Shown piece after piece: positions 36,679-46,264 of a stretch of DNA of 64,000 bases. Below the pieces are notes generated by a model that was given only the letters and a program-made list of their open reading frames with translations, made no database searches and was not told where the DNA came from. Each line of letters starts with the position of its first letter. The first letter of the stretch is position 1. The position numbers were made by a program, and so were the translations under genes. Origin of the DNA: Candidatus Methylacidiphilales bacterium (lineage in GTDB: Bacteria; Verrucomicrobiota; Verrucomicrobiia; Methylacidiphilales; JAAUTS01); the NCBI GenBank assembly GCA_028713655.1, contig JAQTNW010000011.1, positions 1 to 64,000 of the forward strand, written 5' to 3'.

Positions 36679-37531
36679 TCGGCTGGTGGATGAGGCCCTC
36701 AAGGTCCAACCCAATTTGGCCACGCTCAGGCCGGTTGTGGAAAAGGAGCTTTTGCATCACGACATCCTGCGTGAGATGAGTGCCGCGGGTCTGTTGTCCA
36801 GGTTGACATTCATCGGCGGCACCTGCCTGCGGGCTTGTTATGGTTCTGTGCGTTTGAGCGAGGATCTTGACTTTACGGGCGGGAGTCATTTCAAGCGCAG
36901 TGATCTTTCCGAACTCGGTCGGATTCTGGCGGGGAATCTCAAGAGTCGTTACGGCCTTCGAGTGAGCGTCAGCGACCCTGTTAAGGAAGAAGGGACGGTG
37001 GCAACCTGGAAGCTGAGCGTTGAGACACGTCCCGAGGGAAAACATCTTCCACAGCAACGCATTCACATCGATATATGCGCCATTCCCAGTCATGACTCAC
37101 GTCCGATGATGCTGCGCAATATTTATGGCGTTGATATGGGCACCTCCGGCCTCATCATTCAGGCTCAGAGCCGGGAGGAAATTCTGGCCGACAAGATCAT
37201 TGCGCTCGCCTTTCGGGCGAACCGGCTCAAAAACCGGGACCTCTGGGATATTGCGTGGCTCAAGCAACAGGGCGTTGAATTGCCTGTGTCTTTAATCCCT
37301 TTAAAAATTCACGACCACCGACGCAAGCCTGCGGAGTTTGTTTCCCTGCTGCGGGGACGTCTGGCGGATTTTAAGAAAAAGTCTGAGATGAGAAGCGACT
37401 TCATGAAGGAGATGCAGCGGTTTTTACCCGCAACAATGGTTGCTGAAACTCTCGAAAAGGCTTCCTACTGGCAATATCTCACGCAACTCCTTGAGGAAGA
37501 ATGCGCCAAGGCAACGGCAGGGCTTTCGTGA
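36665..37531 (+). CDS. abiEii: AbiEii/AbiGii-type nucleotidyltransferase toxin
   Basis: 288 aa. The DNA polymerase-beta-like motif is FIGGTCLRACYG followed by VRLSEDLDF, with the two metal-binding Asp (D67, D69). A later DKIIALAFRANRLKNRDLWDIAWL matches the conserved AbiEii helix. Relatives (MenT) add nucleotides to tRNA and arrest growth, giving phage-abortive infection or element stabilisation. Translationally coupled to abiEi. Confidence 0.9.
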   Translation: MSLFDRLVDEALKVQPNLATLRPVVEKELLHHDILREMSAAGLLSRLTFIGGTCLRACYGSVRLSEDLDFTGGSHFKRSDLSELGRILAGNLKSRYGLRVSVSDPVKEEGTVATWKLSVETRPEGKHLPQQRIHIDICAIPSHDSRPMMLRNIYGVDMGTSGLIIQAQSREEILADKIIALAFRANRLKNRDLWDIAWLKQQGVELPVSLIPLKIHDHRRKPAEFVSLLRGRLADFKKKSEMRSDFMKEMQRFLPATMVAETLEKASYWQYLTQLLEEECAKATAGLS

Positions 37532-37628
37532 TTTTGCCATCAGCCAGCATCTCCCTACACACCATTAAAACCGCGTAGTATGCGGGGGCCGGTCTGAATT
37601 TTTTACTCGAGATCAAAAAGATGGGTTA

Positions 37629-40600
37629 TCAGAATCCGTATTTACGTTTGCGATTGACGAAAGCTGGCTCCGTTCCTTCAAGAATCTCCACAACTCTGGC
37701 CTTGATCTCGGGAGATTCAATTGCACCCGAAGTATATCCGAACATACTGTTGGTCTTGTCACAGCTAGCGCAAATGATCTGCTCCGCATCACAGACAACT
37801 GCCAGATTCGGGTTGTGAGTAACCATGATCACTTGTCGACGCTGTTTCGCCACTTTAATGCAGGTAACCAGAATCTTGTAGATCGTTTGATTATCAAGAT
37901 TTTCCTCTGGCTGGTCGATCACAAGTGGTATGTCGTCATTGTCAAGCAAGAGATAGAACACCAATAAAAGCAGTCCGCGCTCGCCGGGGGAAAGGCGCCC
38001 GATCTCCTGCTCACCATAAGTCAATGAGTATCGAGGTTGCAAATAGCTCAGTCCAAAGATGAAGTCATAAAGGTCTTTAAGCCCTATGCCCTTCCGAAGT
38101 TGATCGCCAGGTTGCATGTCATTTTCAGTACTACCATCGCGGCGATCAACATGTAACATGTCATCAATACGATTGACAAATTGAACTATCGCTTCGGGAT
38201 CAGCAAAATCAGTTTCAAGTAGAATGCCGTGAATCAGTTGATTGCTCTCGTCAACTCCCGAGAAGCTTCCTCGCGTTTGGCGATTGATTTGAGAGAGGAA
38301 ATTCTCCTGAAACCCCTCCTCAGCAATTCTCACGTTGAAAGCCAGAGGCAGGGGCATTTCCATGTTGGCTGCCGACCGAACAAATGCCTGCACTGGCTCG
38401 TATAGACGCTTATATTCCGAGACCGTCTTTCCGATCTGCTCATGGAGGCGGCGAACTGTCGCATCGCGAGACTGTCGTAATTGATTGCGCTTTTCAGGCA
38501 ACCGGGCGAGTTCTTGGATTTCCGCATCGAACCATGCAATCGAGTGTGCTTTCTCTTTAGGGCCTAACAGTTCCGCCTTCGCGCGCTCCCATTGTAAAAG
38601 TTGCTCTTGATAGACTACAAAGAGCCGCTGCTTTTCGCCAAGCCTACCCTTTATTGCGTTGATCTCGGCATCAACGGCCTCGCGCCGCCTGGTAACACTG
38701 GTCATATCCAGGCTGTTAAGAATCTTGTCTTGCGTTTCGATTTCCACTCTCATTGCGACGCCAATTGCGTCAAGTTTCTCGGTATTGACTTGCAGAGAGA
38801 CTACATCATGAATCAATAGATTGCTGTCGATTTCTATAAGTATTGTACTCAGGCCTTCCAAGAATTGCTCATGAGCTTTTTCGTGATTCCTCAGAGACTG
38901 TACAGCACGATTTACCAAGGCCGCGCGCTTAATCGCGGAAGCCTTCTTGTCGCGCACCGCTTGTTCTTCCACGCGGATCGCCTTAAGCTGAGCTTCTAGT
39001 TCCTGTAATTGTGCGGTTGCCGCCGCCGCTTCGACCATCGCGGCATCGTAAGCTGTCGGATCATCGACCGTTACAGGCCTAGCATTTTCTAAAGCCTGTA
39101 ATTCCTTGCGCTTACTATCCAGTCGAGTTTCGAGACTGAGACGAGAATCCGGCGCTAACATTTTCTCGATGGTGCTGATTTCCTCGTTGAGCTTCGACAA
39201 TTGCTGCGTCACCTGCCCACGCTCGGTTTCGATCTCAGCCACCTTGAAATTGAGGAGATCGTCGAGAGAAAGGAAATCAAGTCGCTCCTCCTCAGGTACA
39301 TGGGTATAGATGATCTTACGTAATTCGCTGTCGAAGGTGGATGAGCCACCACCGCCAAGTTCGTTGCAGAGTGTTTCAAGATAGCTCTGGGGGAGGTATT
39401 TCACTCGCTCTACATCGGACGTTGCAGGATTCTGGTGAAGCTCCCGCGAGGAGTCCGTTCCATCCCGCCATTCCAAGGTGCCAATAAAGTGTGCCGCGAG
39501 TTTGCTTTTGGGGTCGCGAAATCGATCCTGGGTCAGAAAAGAGAATTTTTCATGGTTCTTAGTATTTCCAGCAAGTGCTACCACATCGGCGAGCGCACTC
39601 TTCCCACTACCTTTATTTCCTATGATTGCGATGAGATCATGATTCAGAGGCAAGTTTACGTCAAACCAGGTTTCGGTGAGTGTTGACCCCGCATTTTTTT
39701 TAATTGTGATGTTCGACGCATACTTGGTTCGATTTCTGGAAACGAGCTTGCACTTGTCCGGGATATCTCCGACAAAGACACGCTGATCAAATTCTGTGAC
39801 TGCTTGGCGCAGCCCTTCGAATGTCGAATCTGCTTTGATCCAAGTGAAGCAATTTCCAATTCGATCTTTATTCTCCGACACGCTAAGCGCGTGTGCATCT
39901 GAGCAGTCAAGTAGCGTGCTTTTAACGTTTGATTCCAAAAGCCGCTTTTTCGCCGCCTTGTAAGACTCTGGATTTGTAGCAGCGGTGAATACCAAATCCA
40001 CGCAGTTGATGACGTTGCGTTTTTCCGCTATCGATTGATCGTCCCACTTCATGTTGTCCCATTCGGTCTTACCAGCAGCTAGAAGATAGCGATTCGCTAA
40101 TGGATGCTTATTGAGTGCCTCCTTTATGGATTCGAGACTGACGCAAAGGTTATTGAATCCTTCCTCCAACGGGGTGCCGTAAGCTGCCTTTTTATCTGCA
40201 GGGGCAGCATCGATGATCATCTGCCCGAGCTGTTTAAGGCTGTCCCGTGTAATTACTGCCTGCCACTTCCCTTTCAGGTGGGTTGAATCCGGAATGAGGT
40301 CGTAACTTGGTGCGAGAGCGTTAAGGAACTGCTGGCGGATGATTTCAGGGTCGAGTTCGTCAAAGATGACATGCAAATTAATTCTGTTCCAGTCCGACTG
40401 TGAATACTTCCCATGCTCGTCCTTCTTGACAACACCAGCAAATTTGTTCAAGCGAAATTCCACAACTGGAAGAATTAAGTCGATATTCTGTAGTCTTCCC
40501 TCTTCCCTCTTTGCTTTCCTAACCCGCTCATAGCCTTCGATGAAGATATAGTCGTTGATGCCAATTACCTTGAACTCCGACGGCAGTTTTTCTAGATCGT

Positions 40601-40721
40601 CCAGATATCCCTCCCAAGCATCTTTGGTGTCGCCACCAAAGTGCTGCACAATGGAACAAGGACTGTGAACGTGCAGATCCCACTTTTTCCACGTTGATCC
40701 GACAAGCATGTTGTTGCTCAT
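37629..40721 (-). CDS. PHP-domain/SMC-like ATPase (TrlF-like)
   Basis: 1030 aa. An N-terminal PHP phosphoesterase-type region (WDLHVHSPCS, residues 14-23; INDYIFIEGY; DCSDAHAL about 272-279) is fused to an ABC/SMC-type ATPase. Walker A is IIGNKGSGKSALAD (366-379), a coiled-coil middle spans about 480-820, an ABC signature-like LSPGERGLLLLVFYLLL comes next, and Walker B is PLVIDQPEENLDN near residue 960. The architecture is that annotated as TrlF-like and seen around defence genes; a nuclease sensing foreign DNA or RNA is plausible. Last gene of the minus-strand defence operon, 33 nt after Mod. Convergent with abiEii. Confidence 0.8.
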   Translation of the reverse strand: MSNNMLVGSTWKKWDLHVHSPCSIVQHFGGDTKDAWEGYLDDLEKLPSEFKVIGINDYIFIEGYERVRKAKREEGRLQNIDLILPVVEFRLNKFAGVVKKDEHGKYSQSDWNRINLHVIFDELDPEIIRQQFLNALAPSYDLIPDSTHLKGKWQAVITRDSLKQLGQMIIDAAPADKKAAYGTPLEEGFNNLCVSLESIKEALNKHPLANRYLLAAGKTEWDNMKWDDQSIAEKRNVINCVDLVFTAATNPESYKAAKKRLLESNVKSTLLDCSDAHALSVSENKDRIGNCFTWIKADSTFEGLRQAVTEFDQRVFVGDIPDKCKLVSRNRTKYASNITIKKNAGSTLTETWFDVNLPLNHDLIAIIGNKGSGKSALADVVALAGNTKNHEKFSFLTQDRFRDPKSKLAAHFIGTLEWRDGTDSSRELHQNPATSDVERVKYLPQSYLETLCNELGGGGSSTFDSELRKIIYTHVPEEERLDFLSLDDLLNFKVAEIETERGQVTQQLSKLNEEISTIEKMLAPDSRLSLETRLDSKRKELQALENARPVTVDDPTAYDAAMVEAAAATAQLQELEAQLKAIRVEEQAVRDKKASAIKRAALVNRAVQSLRNHEKAHEQFLEGLSTILIEIDSNLLIHDVVSLQVNTEKLDAIGVAMRVEIETQDKILNSLDMTSVTRRREAVDAEINAIKGRLGEKQRLFVVYQEQLLQWERAKAELLGPKEKAHSIAWFDAEIQELARLPEKRNQLRQSRDATVRRLHEQIGKTVSEYKRLYEPVQAFVRSAANMEMPLPLAFNVRIAEEGFQENFLSQINRQTRGSFSGVDESNQLIHGILLETDFADPEAIVQFVNRIDDMLHVDRRDGSTENDMQPGDQLRKGIGLKDLYDFIFGLSYLQPRYSLTYGEQEIGRLSPGERGLLLLVFYLLLDNDDIPLVIDQPEENLDNQTIYKILVTCIKVAKQRRQVIMVTHNPNLAVVCDAEQIICASCDKTNSMFGYTSGAIESPEIKARVVEILEGTEPAFVNRKRKYGF

Positions 40722-40754
40722 TTTTTGCTTCGAGGTAACGAGTTTCTTGTCAGC

Positions 40755-43532
40755 TTATACCTTAAATACTTTCATCACCTCGTCGCCTAGATGGTTGATA
40801 ACTTTGACGGCAATACGATTGGACTTGGGTTTGGCGAAGGGGCGGGAGGTGTCACTGTTCAGTGTGGCCCAGGCTTCGGGGTTGATTTCAGCTTTCAAGG
40901 TCGTTTTAAGAGCGCTGTAGGGATCGTTTTGGCCGAGGAAATAGGCGTGCCGGACGAAGAAGCTTTCTTCGTTGTAGTCAGTATCGATAAACCAGCAGGC
41001 AATGCCGTCTGCGCCGTCGCTGCGGACTTCCCCGGTTGAGGGATCAAACACATCCACGCCGTTCACTTTGACCCGGAGCTTGCCATCTTTCTCGGGCAGG
41101 ATGGCAATGTCCGGCTCACCGAAGATGACGAAGAGGTTGCCTTTACCGGTAGCCTTGAGGTTAGCCGCCATGTGGAGGTCTGCGTTCATTCGGGCTTTGA
41201 GAACAGGAATACGGCCAAGTTTGTTGAATTCTGTCGTGTGGGCCTCAAAGTTAAAGGCGCAGGTAATGAGGACATCGAAATTGGCATCGGCAGCCTCACG
41301 GGCGGCAGCGACCAAGTCCTGGCGTTGTACAGTGCCAAACTCGGGGCCGATGAAGATAGCGGCTCGCTTTTCGCTGCCAACCTCCTGGAATCGACCTTCA
41401 GCGCACACAAGGTCGCCAGGCCACGGAATCAGTGCTGTGAAGGAAATGCGGTCTTCCTTATGGGCCTGTTGCACTCCGGCGGTTTTGAGATTCTCCAAAA
41501 TCATGGATGGGAAATCCTGCTTCTTGCCGAAGACAGCGGCATCTTCTTTGACTTTGGGATCTATGAGATCACCGTCTTCATCCACACCCAACATGCGGTG
41601 GGGACTGAGACTTTCCACGGTGAAGGGACCGGCCACGCGGATCTTCTTCTTGTCGTCGTAGGGCTTGTCGTAGAGGTATTCAAACTCAGCCTTGGCGGCG
41701 ATGGACTTGTCGATTTCATGTTGGCGAGCGATGCGGGCTTCCCACCAAGCAACGTGAAGTTTCTTGGCTTCGTCAGACCATTTGGCATCGGCCTCGCGGG
41801 GAATTTCCCACTCCTGCCAATTTTTCTTCAACGTGGTGTTCAGCTTTTCGCGCAAGGGTTCCAGCTTCGTTTGCCATTGGTCCCAGATGACATCAATCTC
41901 CGCATTATTTGCGATTGACTTGAGCGTGATGTGCGGCACTCGCTCATAAACGAAACCGTGGCGGATATTCCCCTGCACCGGCTGCGAACTCGGCGCGGTG
42001 CGGGTGACTTCGGCTTCCTTGATCTGGCCATCACGAGAATCGGCCAGCAAATAAAAGGGATAGCGTGCGCCCATGATGCGGGCGCGGGCCAGAGCCAGCG
42101 CCACACGGGAGGTGTCAATCGTAATCCAACGACGACCCCATTGTTCGGCGACGGCGGCAGTGGTGCCAGAACCGCAGGTCGGGTCGAGGACAAGGTCGCC
42201 GGAGTCGGTGGCCATCTGAATGCAACGCTCAACAACCGACGGTGCGGTCTGGACGACATAGAGCAACCCAGTGCCCATCTGCAAAGACTCCCATCGATCA
42301 GTGATCGGAAGGACGGAAAAGTCGTCGATGAATCGCTTGTAGCGAACGGTCGAGGGGCCTGCTGCTACGCGGCCTGCTTTGCCCAGCTTCTCAAGGCCAA
42401 ACAGCGTTGTCTTCCAATGACTGGACAGTCCAGGGCGAAAATCTCTGCCCTCGAATTTGAAAACCTGTTCTGTCGAAGCGAGGCCGGAACTGATGAGGCT
42501 TGTGTGTTGGAAGATGCGTCCATCGGGAAGCGTGACTTGCCGCTCAAGTTCTTCACGTTTCAATCGGCGCTCGGTTCCGTCGGTCAGTTCGATTTGATCG
42601 TATCGATCCGATGACACATGACCGACGACTCTTTCATTGTAGATCTGCCGGTATTTGACGACGGATTTTGATTTTGCGAACCAGAGAATGAAATCGACCG
42701 TGTTCGCCAAAAGCGTCCCAGCTTGGCTTCCAGTTTTTTGGACTTGGATGATTGAGCAGAAATTGTCCTCCCCGAACACCTCATCCATCAACGCCCGGAC
42801 GCGGTGAACATTTTCATCGCCGATCTGCACGAAGATAGAGCCGGAATCGGTGAGGAGATCGCGGGCGACGGTGAGCCGATCCCGCAGGTATGTGAGGTAG
42901 CTGTGGATACCGTCGCGCCAGGTGTCGCGGAAGGCTTTGACCTGCTCCGGCTCGCGAGTGATGTGGTCGGCCTTCCCGTCCTTCACATCGCGGCTGGTGG
43001 TGGACCACTGGAAGTTGCTGTTGAACTTGATGCCGTAGGGCGGATCGAAGTAGATGCACTGCACCTTGCCACGCAATCCCTCGCGTTCGGCCAAACTGGC
43101 CATAACCTGGAGGGAATCGCCCAGGATCATGCGGTTGGACCAGTTCTGGTCGTGCTGGTAAAACTCGGTCTTATCGACTCCCTTTGGAATACCGTTGAAA
43201 TCGGCAAACAAATCGGGTGTGAGGGTTCCAGCCTCGTGCTCCGATTCCTTGGAGGTTCGGAGGATGTCGTCGATCAGTACCTTGGGATGAACTTTTTCCT
43301 GGATATAAACAGGCGGGGCGTGTACGACGAGATCACTCCAGTCTTGTTCATCCTTCCCCCGCCAGACGAGCTGGGGATCGAGGTCAGTGTTGCGGGGATA
43401 CTTGATTTGGAGCGGTGCGGCCTGTTCCTTCTGGATCATGGCCTGGTATTCGGCGGTGGGGATGTTCTTCCGTTTATCACTCTCATGCTTGAGAGCTTCA
43501 ACGGTTTTCAGGCTGGAGGGTTTCTTGGCCAT
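40755..43532 (-). CDS. Type III-like DNA methyltransferase (Mod), beta-class N6-adenine
   Basis: 925 aa. Catalytic DPPY (163-166, CIYFDPPYGIKF) precedes the SAM-binding motif DPTCGSGTTAAVA (450-462), the beta-class order used by type III Mod proteins. Between them lies the target-recognition region. The C-terminal 400 residues are longer than in a classical Mod (about 650). It would modify adenine in the host recognition site. In classical type III systems mod and res adjoin; here four genes separate them within one operon. 19 nt after the KGGVGR ATPase gene. Confidence 0.87.
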   Translation of the reverse strand: MAKKPSSLKTVEALKHESDKRKNIPTAEYQAMIQKEQAAPLQIKYPRNTDLDPQLVWRGKDEQDWSDLVVHAPPVYIQEKVHPKVLIDDILRTSKESEHEAGTLTPDLFADFNGIPKGVDKTEFYQHDQNWSNRMILGDSLQVMASLAEREGLRGKVQCIYFDPPYGIKFNSNFQWSTTSRDVKDGKADHITREPEQVKAFRDTWRDGIHSYLTYLRDRLTVARDLLTDSGSIFVQIGDENVHRVRALMDEVFGEDNFCSIIQVQKTGSQAGTLLANTVDFILWFAKSKSVVKYRQIYNERVVGHVSSDRYDQIELTDGTERRLKREELERQVTLPDGRIFQHTSLISSGLASTEQVFKFEGRDFRPGLSSHWKTTLFGLEKLGKAGRVAAGPSTVRYKRFIDDFSVLPITDRWESLQMGTGLLYVVQTAPSVVERCIQMATDSGDLVLDPTCGSGTTAAVAEQWGRRWITIDTSRVALALARARIMGARYPFYLLADSRDGQIKEAEVTRTAPSSQPVQGNIRHGFVYERVPHITLKSIANNAEIDVIWDQWQTKLEPLREKLNTTLKKNWQEWEIPREADAKWSDEAKKLHVAWWEARIARQHEIDKSIAAKAEFEYLYDKPYDDKKKIRVAGPFTVESLSPHRMLGVDEDGDLIDPKVKEDAAVFGKKQDFPSMILENLKTAGVQQAHKEDRISFTALIPWPGDLVCAEGRFQEVGSEKRAAIFIGPEFGTVQRQDLVAAAREAADANFDVLITCAFNFEAHTTEFNKLGRIPVLKARMNADLHMAANLKATGKGNLFVIFGEPDIAILPEKDGKLRVKVNGVDVFDPSTGEVRSDGADGIACWFIDTDYNEESFFVRHAYFLGQNDPYSALKTTLKAEINPEAWATLNSDTSRPFAKPKSNRIAVKVINHLGDEVMKVFKV

Positions 43533-43551
43533 GATGTATCAGGATTTGGGC

Positions 43552-45204
43552 TTAAGTCTTTGGGAGCTTCATGCCGTCCCATAGTTCACCACGGTCCAAT
43601 GCATCGAGCATTCGTTTGTTGTGATCCAGAAAAACTGATTTTGGATTAAACTGGTAATCAATAACACAAAAAATATCATCGATTTCACCAACCGACTCGG
43701 CAGCTTTTTGAGCTTTAATCAAAAGTTCATTAGCTTTTTGGAGTTGACCATGAAGCGCATAGGGGATGTGCATCGCCTGAAGTTGATTGGCCTGTGTTGG
43801 AGATGGAGCGCTACTGGCGGCTCCTGAATCCACGAAAACCCTAACGGTTTGAGACCAAGCCTCTTTGTCAACTTTTTGGGTCAAGCGGCGTTTGGATTCT
43901 GCCACATTAAAAAGACAAGGCAGGGAGTGAATTGTGACCGTTTTAGATTTAGAATTGGTCTCGTGAGCCCTGGAGAAAGCCACGGATGCCTCGGCGGCCT
44001 TGTTTAAAGCCATGTAGGTTTGACCCTTAACCAGCATGAGCATAACCAATCGTTCTCCACCCAATTGAACATGCTCTGGCTCAATGGCAGCAATTAGCTC
44101 AATGAGTTTCTGGTAGTTTTTCTTGGATTGTAGCTGGCCTTGTAAAAAATCAAATGCCGGTTTGTATGTAGGGTCCAGTTCGAGGCACTCCTCCGCAAAT
44201 TGGAGCGCTTTGTTGATTTCACGACGAGCCGCATACAGTCTGGACAATTGAAATTTTCCATCGGGCGATTGCTGGAATTCCCGTTCCAGAAGGGAAATTA
44301 ATCGATCAATACGTTCGTCGTTGGGGTTCTTGCAAGCCTCATCCACTTGCTCGGTCAAGAATTCGATACCGGTTCTATTGTATTGCGTGACCTTTTTGAT
44401 CAGAGTTTGGTAATCATCGATGATTTTCGGCCGAGGCTGCTCTTCCATCAGGACAAAGAGCTTTTCTTCCAGGGCGGCAGCGGAGTAATAACTAATGGTG
44501 GAATCAATGGGTTTTCCTAAAACTTTGCTGGCTTCTTGAAATCGACTGGCAATGAGAGGACTGGTATCCGCAGTAAGATTCGGCAGCGGAGTAGCCACGT
44601 AGCAAATTTGCGGGATACGCTCAGGATCAGCTTTCCCCAAGGCTTTGGCGACCGCCGCCGTGCCCTGCAGGTTTTGTTCATTTAGCGAAAAGAGCATGAC
44701 GACGAGGTTGGGGAATCCGAGGGTACAGATGCCCCCGACATCAGTCAGGCCGGTGCGGGAATCCACCAAGACGTAATCCGGTTGATAAGCCTGTTCGATG
44801 GCGGCTTTCCAGTTTTCAATGAAGGGCTGTCCGATACCGGACTCAAACAATTCAGACCAGGGTATATCTGAGCGTTTCCGGTTATAAGCAGAGTCTTTCT
44901 TGCCAGCCGGCATAACCCAGAGCTTGCCTCGGACATTTTTTTCCAATGTGCAGGGATAGACGTAGTCCTCGATTTTGGGTGCTTTGTGGGAGTGGATGAA
45001 TTGGGAGACATATTCAACTACGCCATCCTTGCCTTTCGTTTTCTCAAAGGCTTTGAAGCTATCCAGACCTGGAGCTTCCAGATCGAAATCGATCAAAACT
45101 ACGCGGCGGCCATTGCGAGCCAAGAGTGCGCCGATATTGGCCAAAGCCAGAGTGCGGCCAACCCCGCCTTTGTAGGAATAAAAGGTGATCCAATAACTCT
45201 TCAC
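43552..45204 (-). CDS. KGGVGR-variant ParA-like ATPase with TPR-like region
   Basis: 550 aa. N-terminal deviant Walker A FYSYKGGVGRTLALAN (about 8-23), where Arg replaces the usual Lys of KGGVGKT, then VVLIDFDLEAPGLDSF and DYVLVDSRTGLTDVGG (Walker A' and B). Residues from about 280 are helical and TPR-like (FQLSRLYAARREINKALQFAEECLELDPTYKPA). Such ATPases occur in defence islands with other effectors; a signal-relay or filament role is possible but unproven. Its ATG overlaps the MqsA-like gene stop by 4 nt. Confidence 0.8.
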   Translation of the reverse strand: MKSYWITFYSYKGGVGRTLALANIGALLARNGRRVVLIDFDLEAPGLDSFKAFEKTKGKDGVVEYVSQFIHSHKAPKIEDYVYPCTLEKNVRGKLWVMPAGKKDSAYNRKRSDIPWSELFESGIGQPFIENWKAAIEQAYQPDYVLVDSRTGLTDVGGICTLGFPNLVVMLFSLNEQNLQGTAAVAKALGKADPERIPQICYVATPLPNLTADTSPLIASRFQEASKVLGKPIDSTISYYSAAALEEKLFVLMEEQPRPKIIDDYQTLIKKVTQYNRTGIEFLTEQVDEACKNPNDERIDRLISLLEREFQQSPDGKFQLSRLYAARREINKALQFAEECLELDPTYKPAFDFLQGQLQSKKNYQKLIELIAAIEPEHVQLGGERLVMLMLVKGQTYMALNKAAEASVAFSRAHETNSKSKTVTIHSLPCLFNVAESKRRLTQKVDKEAWSQTVRVFVDSGAASSAPSPTQANQLQAMHIPYALHGQLQKANELLIKAQKAAESVGEIDDIFCVIDYQFNPKSVFLDHNKRMLDALDRGELWDGMKLPKT

Positions 45205-45776
45205 TTAGTATCTGTGTGCTCGAAGATGCGGGCCGGGTTGATGCGCCGATTCTGGAGTCCCGTATAAGTCCGTTCAAATCCGGGATTTTTTCTGGCCAGA
45301 TCCGGGAAGCTTTCCGCAAATGGAAGGTTCAGTTGCTTCCGAATCCGGTTTTTCTTTCTCCAACCGCGTTCCCGCAGCCAGTCGGCAGCTTCCTGGAATT
45401 CAGCCAAAATCCTGAGGTAGTAACCCATGGAACGGCTGGGAACTTGGATGCCATTTTCCCATCGGTGATAGGTTTTGCCTCCGAGTCCAAGCAAATCACT
45501 CATCTGGGTTTGATCCAGTTCCATGTTTTCACGAATATTCTCCAGTTCCCTGGGCGTCAGTTGCTCGTTTTGTGCGGCAACTGCTTCGTCAACCCGAACT
45601 GTTGAATCAGCAGGTAGGGCAACCTCCCCGCATTGGTCGCAGATTTCAACTGCCAGTTGGGGAATCGTGATTTCGATCCCATCCTGAACCGTGATTCTGT
45701 AATCCATGACTGTCGGCTCTAGTTTTCCCTTATTGCAGCAGGGACAGGTCAGAAGTGCTTGGGTTTCTTTTTTCAT
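45201..45776 (-). CDS. MqsA-like zinc-finger/HTH regulator
   Basis: 191 aa. Two CxxC pairs (CPCC near 10-13, CDQC near 46-49) make a YgiT-type zinc finger. They are followed by an Xre-like helix-turn-helix (LTPRELENIRENMELDQTQMSDLLGLGGKTYHRWENG) as in MqsA antitoxins. A C-terminal extension of about 55 residues is extra. It lies 3 nt after the 141-aa gene, the order (partner first, MqsA second) found in mqsRA, so it may control that partner and this operon. Confidence 0.78.
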   Translation of the reverse strand: MKKETQALLTCPCCNKGKLEPTVMDYRITVQDGIEITIPQLAVEICDQCGEVALPADSTVRVDEAVAAQNEQLTPRELENIRENMELDQTQMSDLLGLGGKTYHRWENGIQVPSRSMGYYLRILAEFQEAADWLRERGWRKKNRIRKQLNLPFAESFPDLARKNPGFERTYTGLQNRRINPARIFEHTDTK

Positions 45777-45779
45777 GGC

Positions 45780-46205
45780 TTATTTTGGCAGTCGGGTGCC
45801 GGTGGTGTGGTTGTGTGCATCACAGATAATAACGACTCGATTGTTCTCAAGGCGGATTTCCACATAGACATCGTCATCTTCATTTTCGGAAGCGGGGTCT
45901 AGTCGGACATTTGCCTGGTAAAATTGTTGATTCGGGGGCGGAGATTTGATGGGTTTTTCAAAAACGCGGTAACCTTTTGATAAGTGGTCGGAAATTGCGC
46001 CAATAAACCCTGCATGGGTCATTTCCCAAGGACCTGCCAAATATCTGCTGGCCTGGCTCATGATGGCGTAACGTTTATTTTCCAATGCCTCCGTAATCGA
46101 GGAAATCGCCGAAGCGTGTGCTTCTACGAGCTCACTTATGGGTACATATCGATACTTTAGCACGAGATGTCTAGAATAAAAGTGCTTAAAAGCACTCGGT
46201 TGCAT
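45780..46205 (-). CDS. Unknown 141-aa protein, possible toxin partner of the MqsA-like regulator
   Basis: 141 aa, mixed alpha/beta, no membrane segment. It ends with VYVEIRLENNRVVIICDAHNHTTGTRLPK-type strands (about 113-141). I do not recognise the family. It is not clearly MqsR (about 98 aa). Position, 3 nt before an MqsA-like gene inside a defence operon, makes a toxin or substrate-sensing partner the simplest guess. Confidence 0.55.
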   Translation of the reverse strand: MQPSAFKHFYSRHLVLKYRYVPISELVEAHASAISSITEALENKRYAIMSQASRYLAGPWEMTHAGFIGAISDHLSKGYRVFEKPIKSPPPNQQFYQANVRLDPASENEDDDVYVEIRLENNRVVIICDAHNHTTGTRLPK

Positions 46206-46264
46206 GGAATTTCGTATAACTGATTGAGAATGAATGGCTTATTAAGCATGGTATTTGAGACGGG

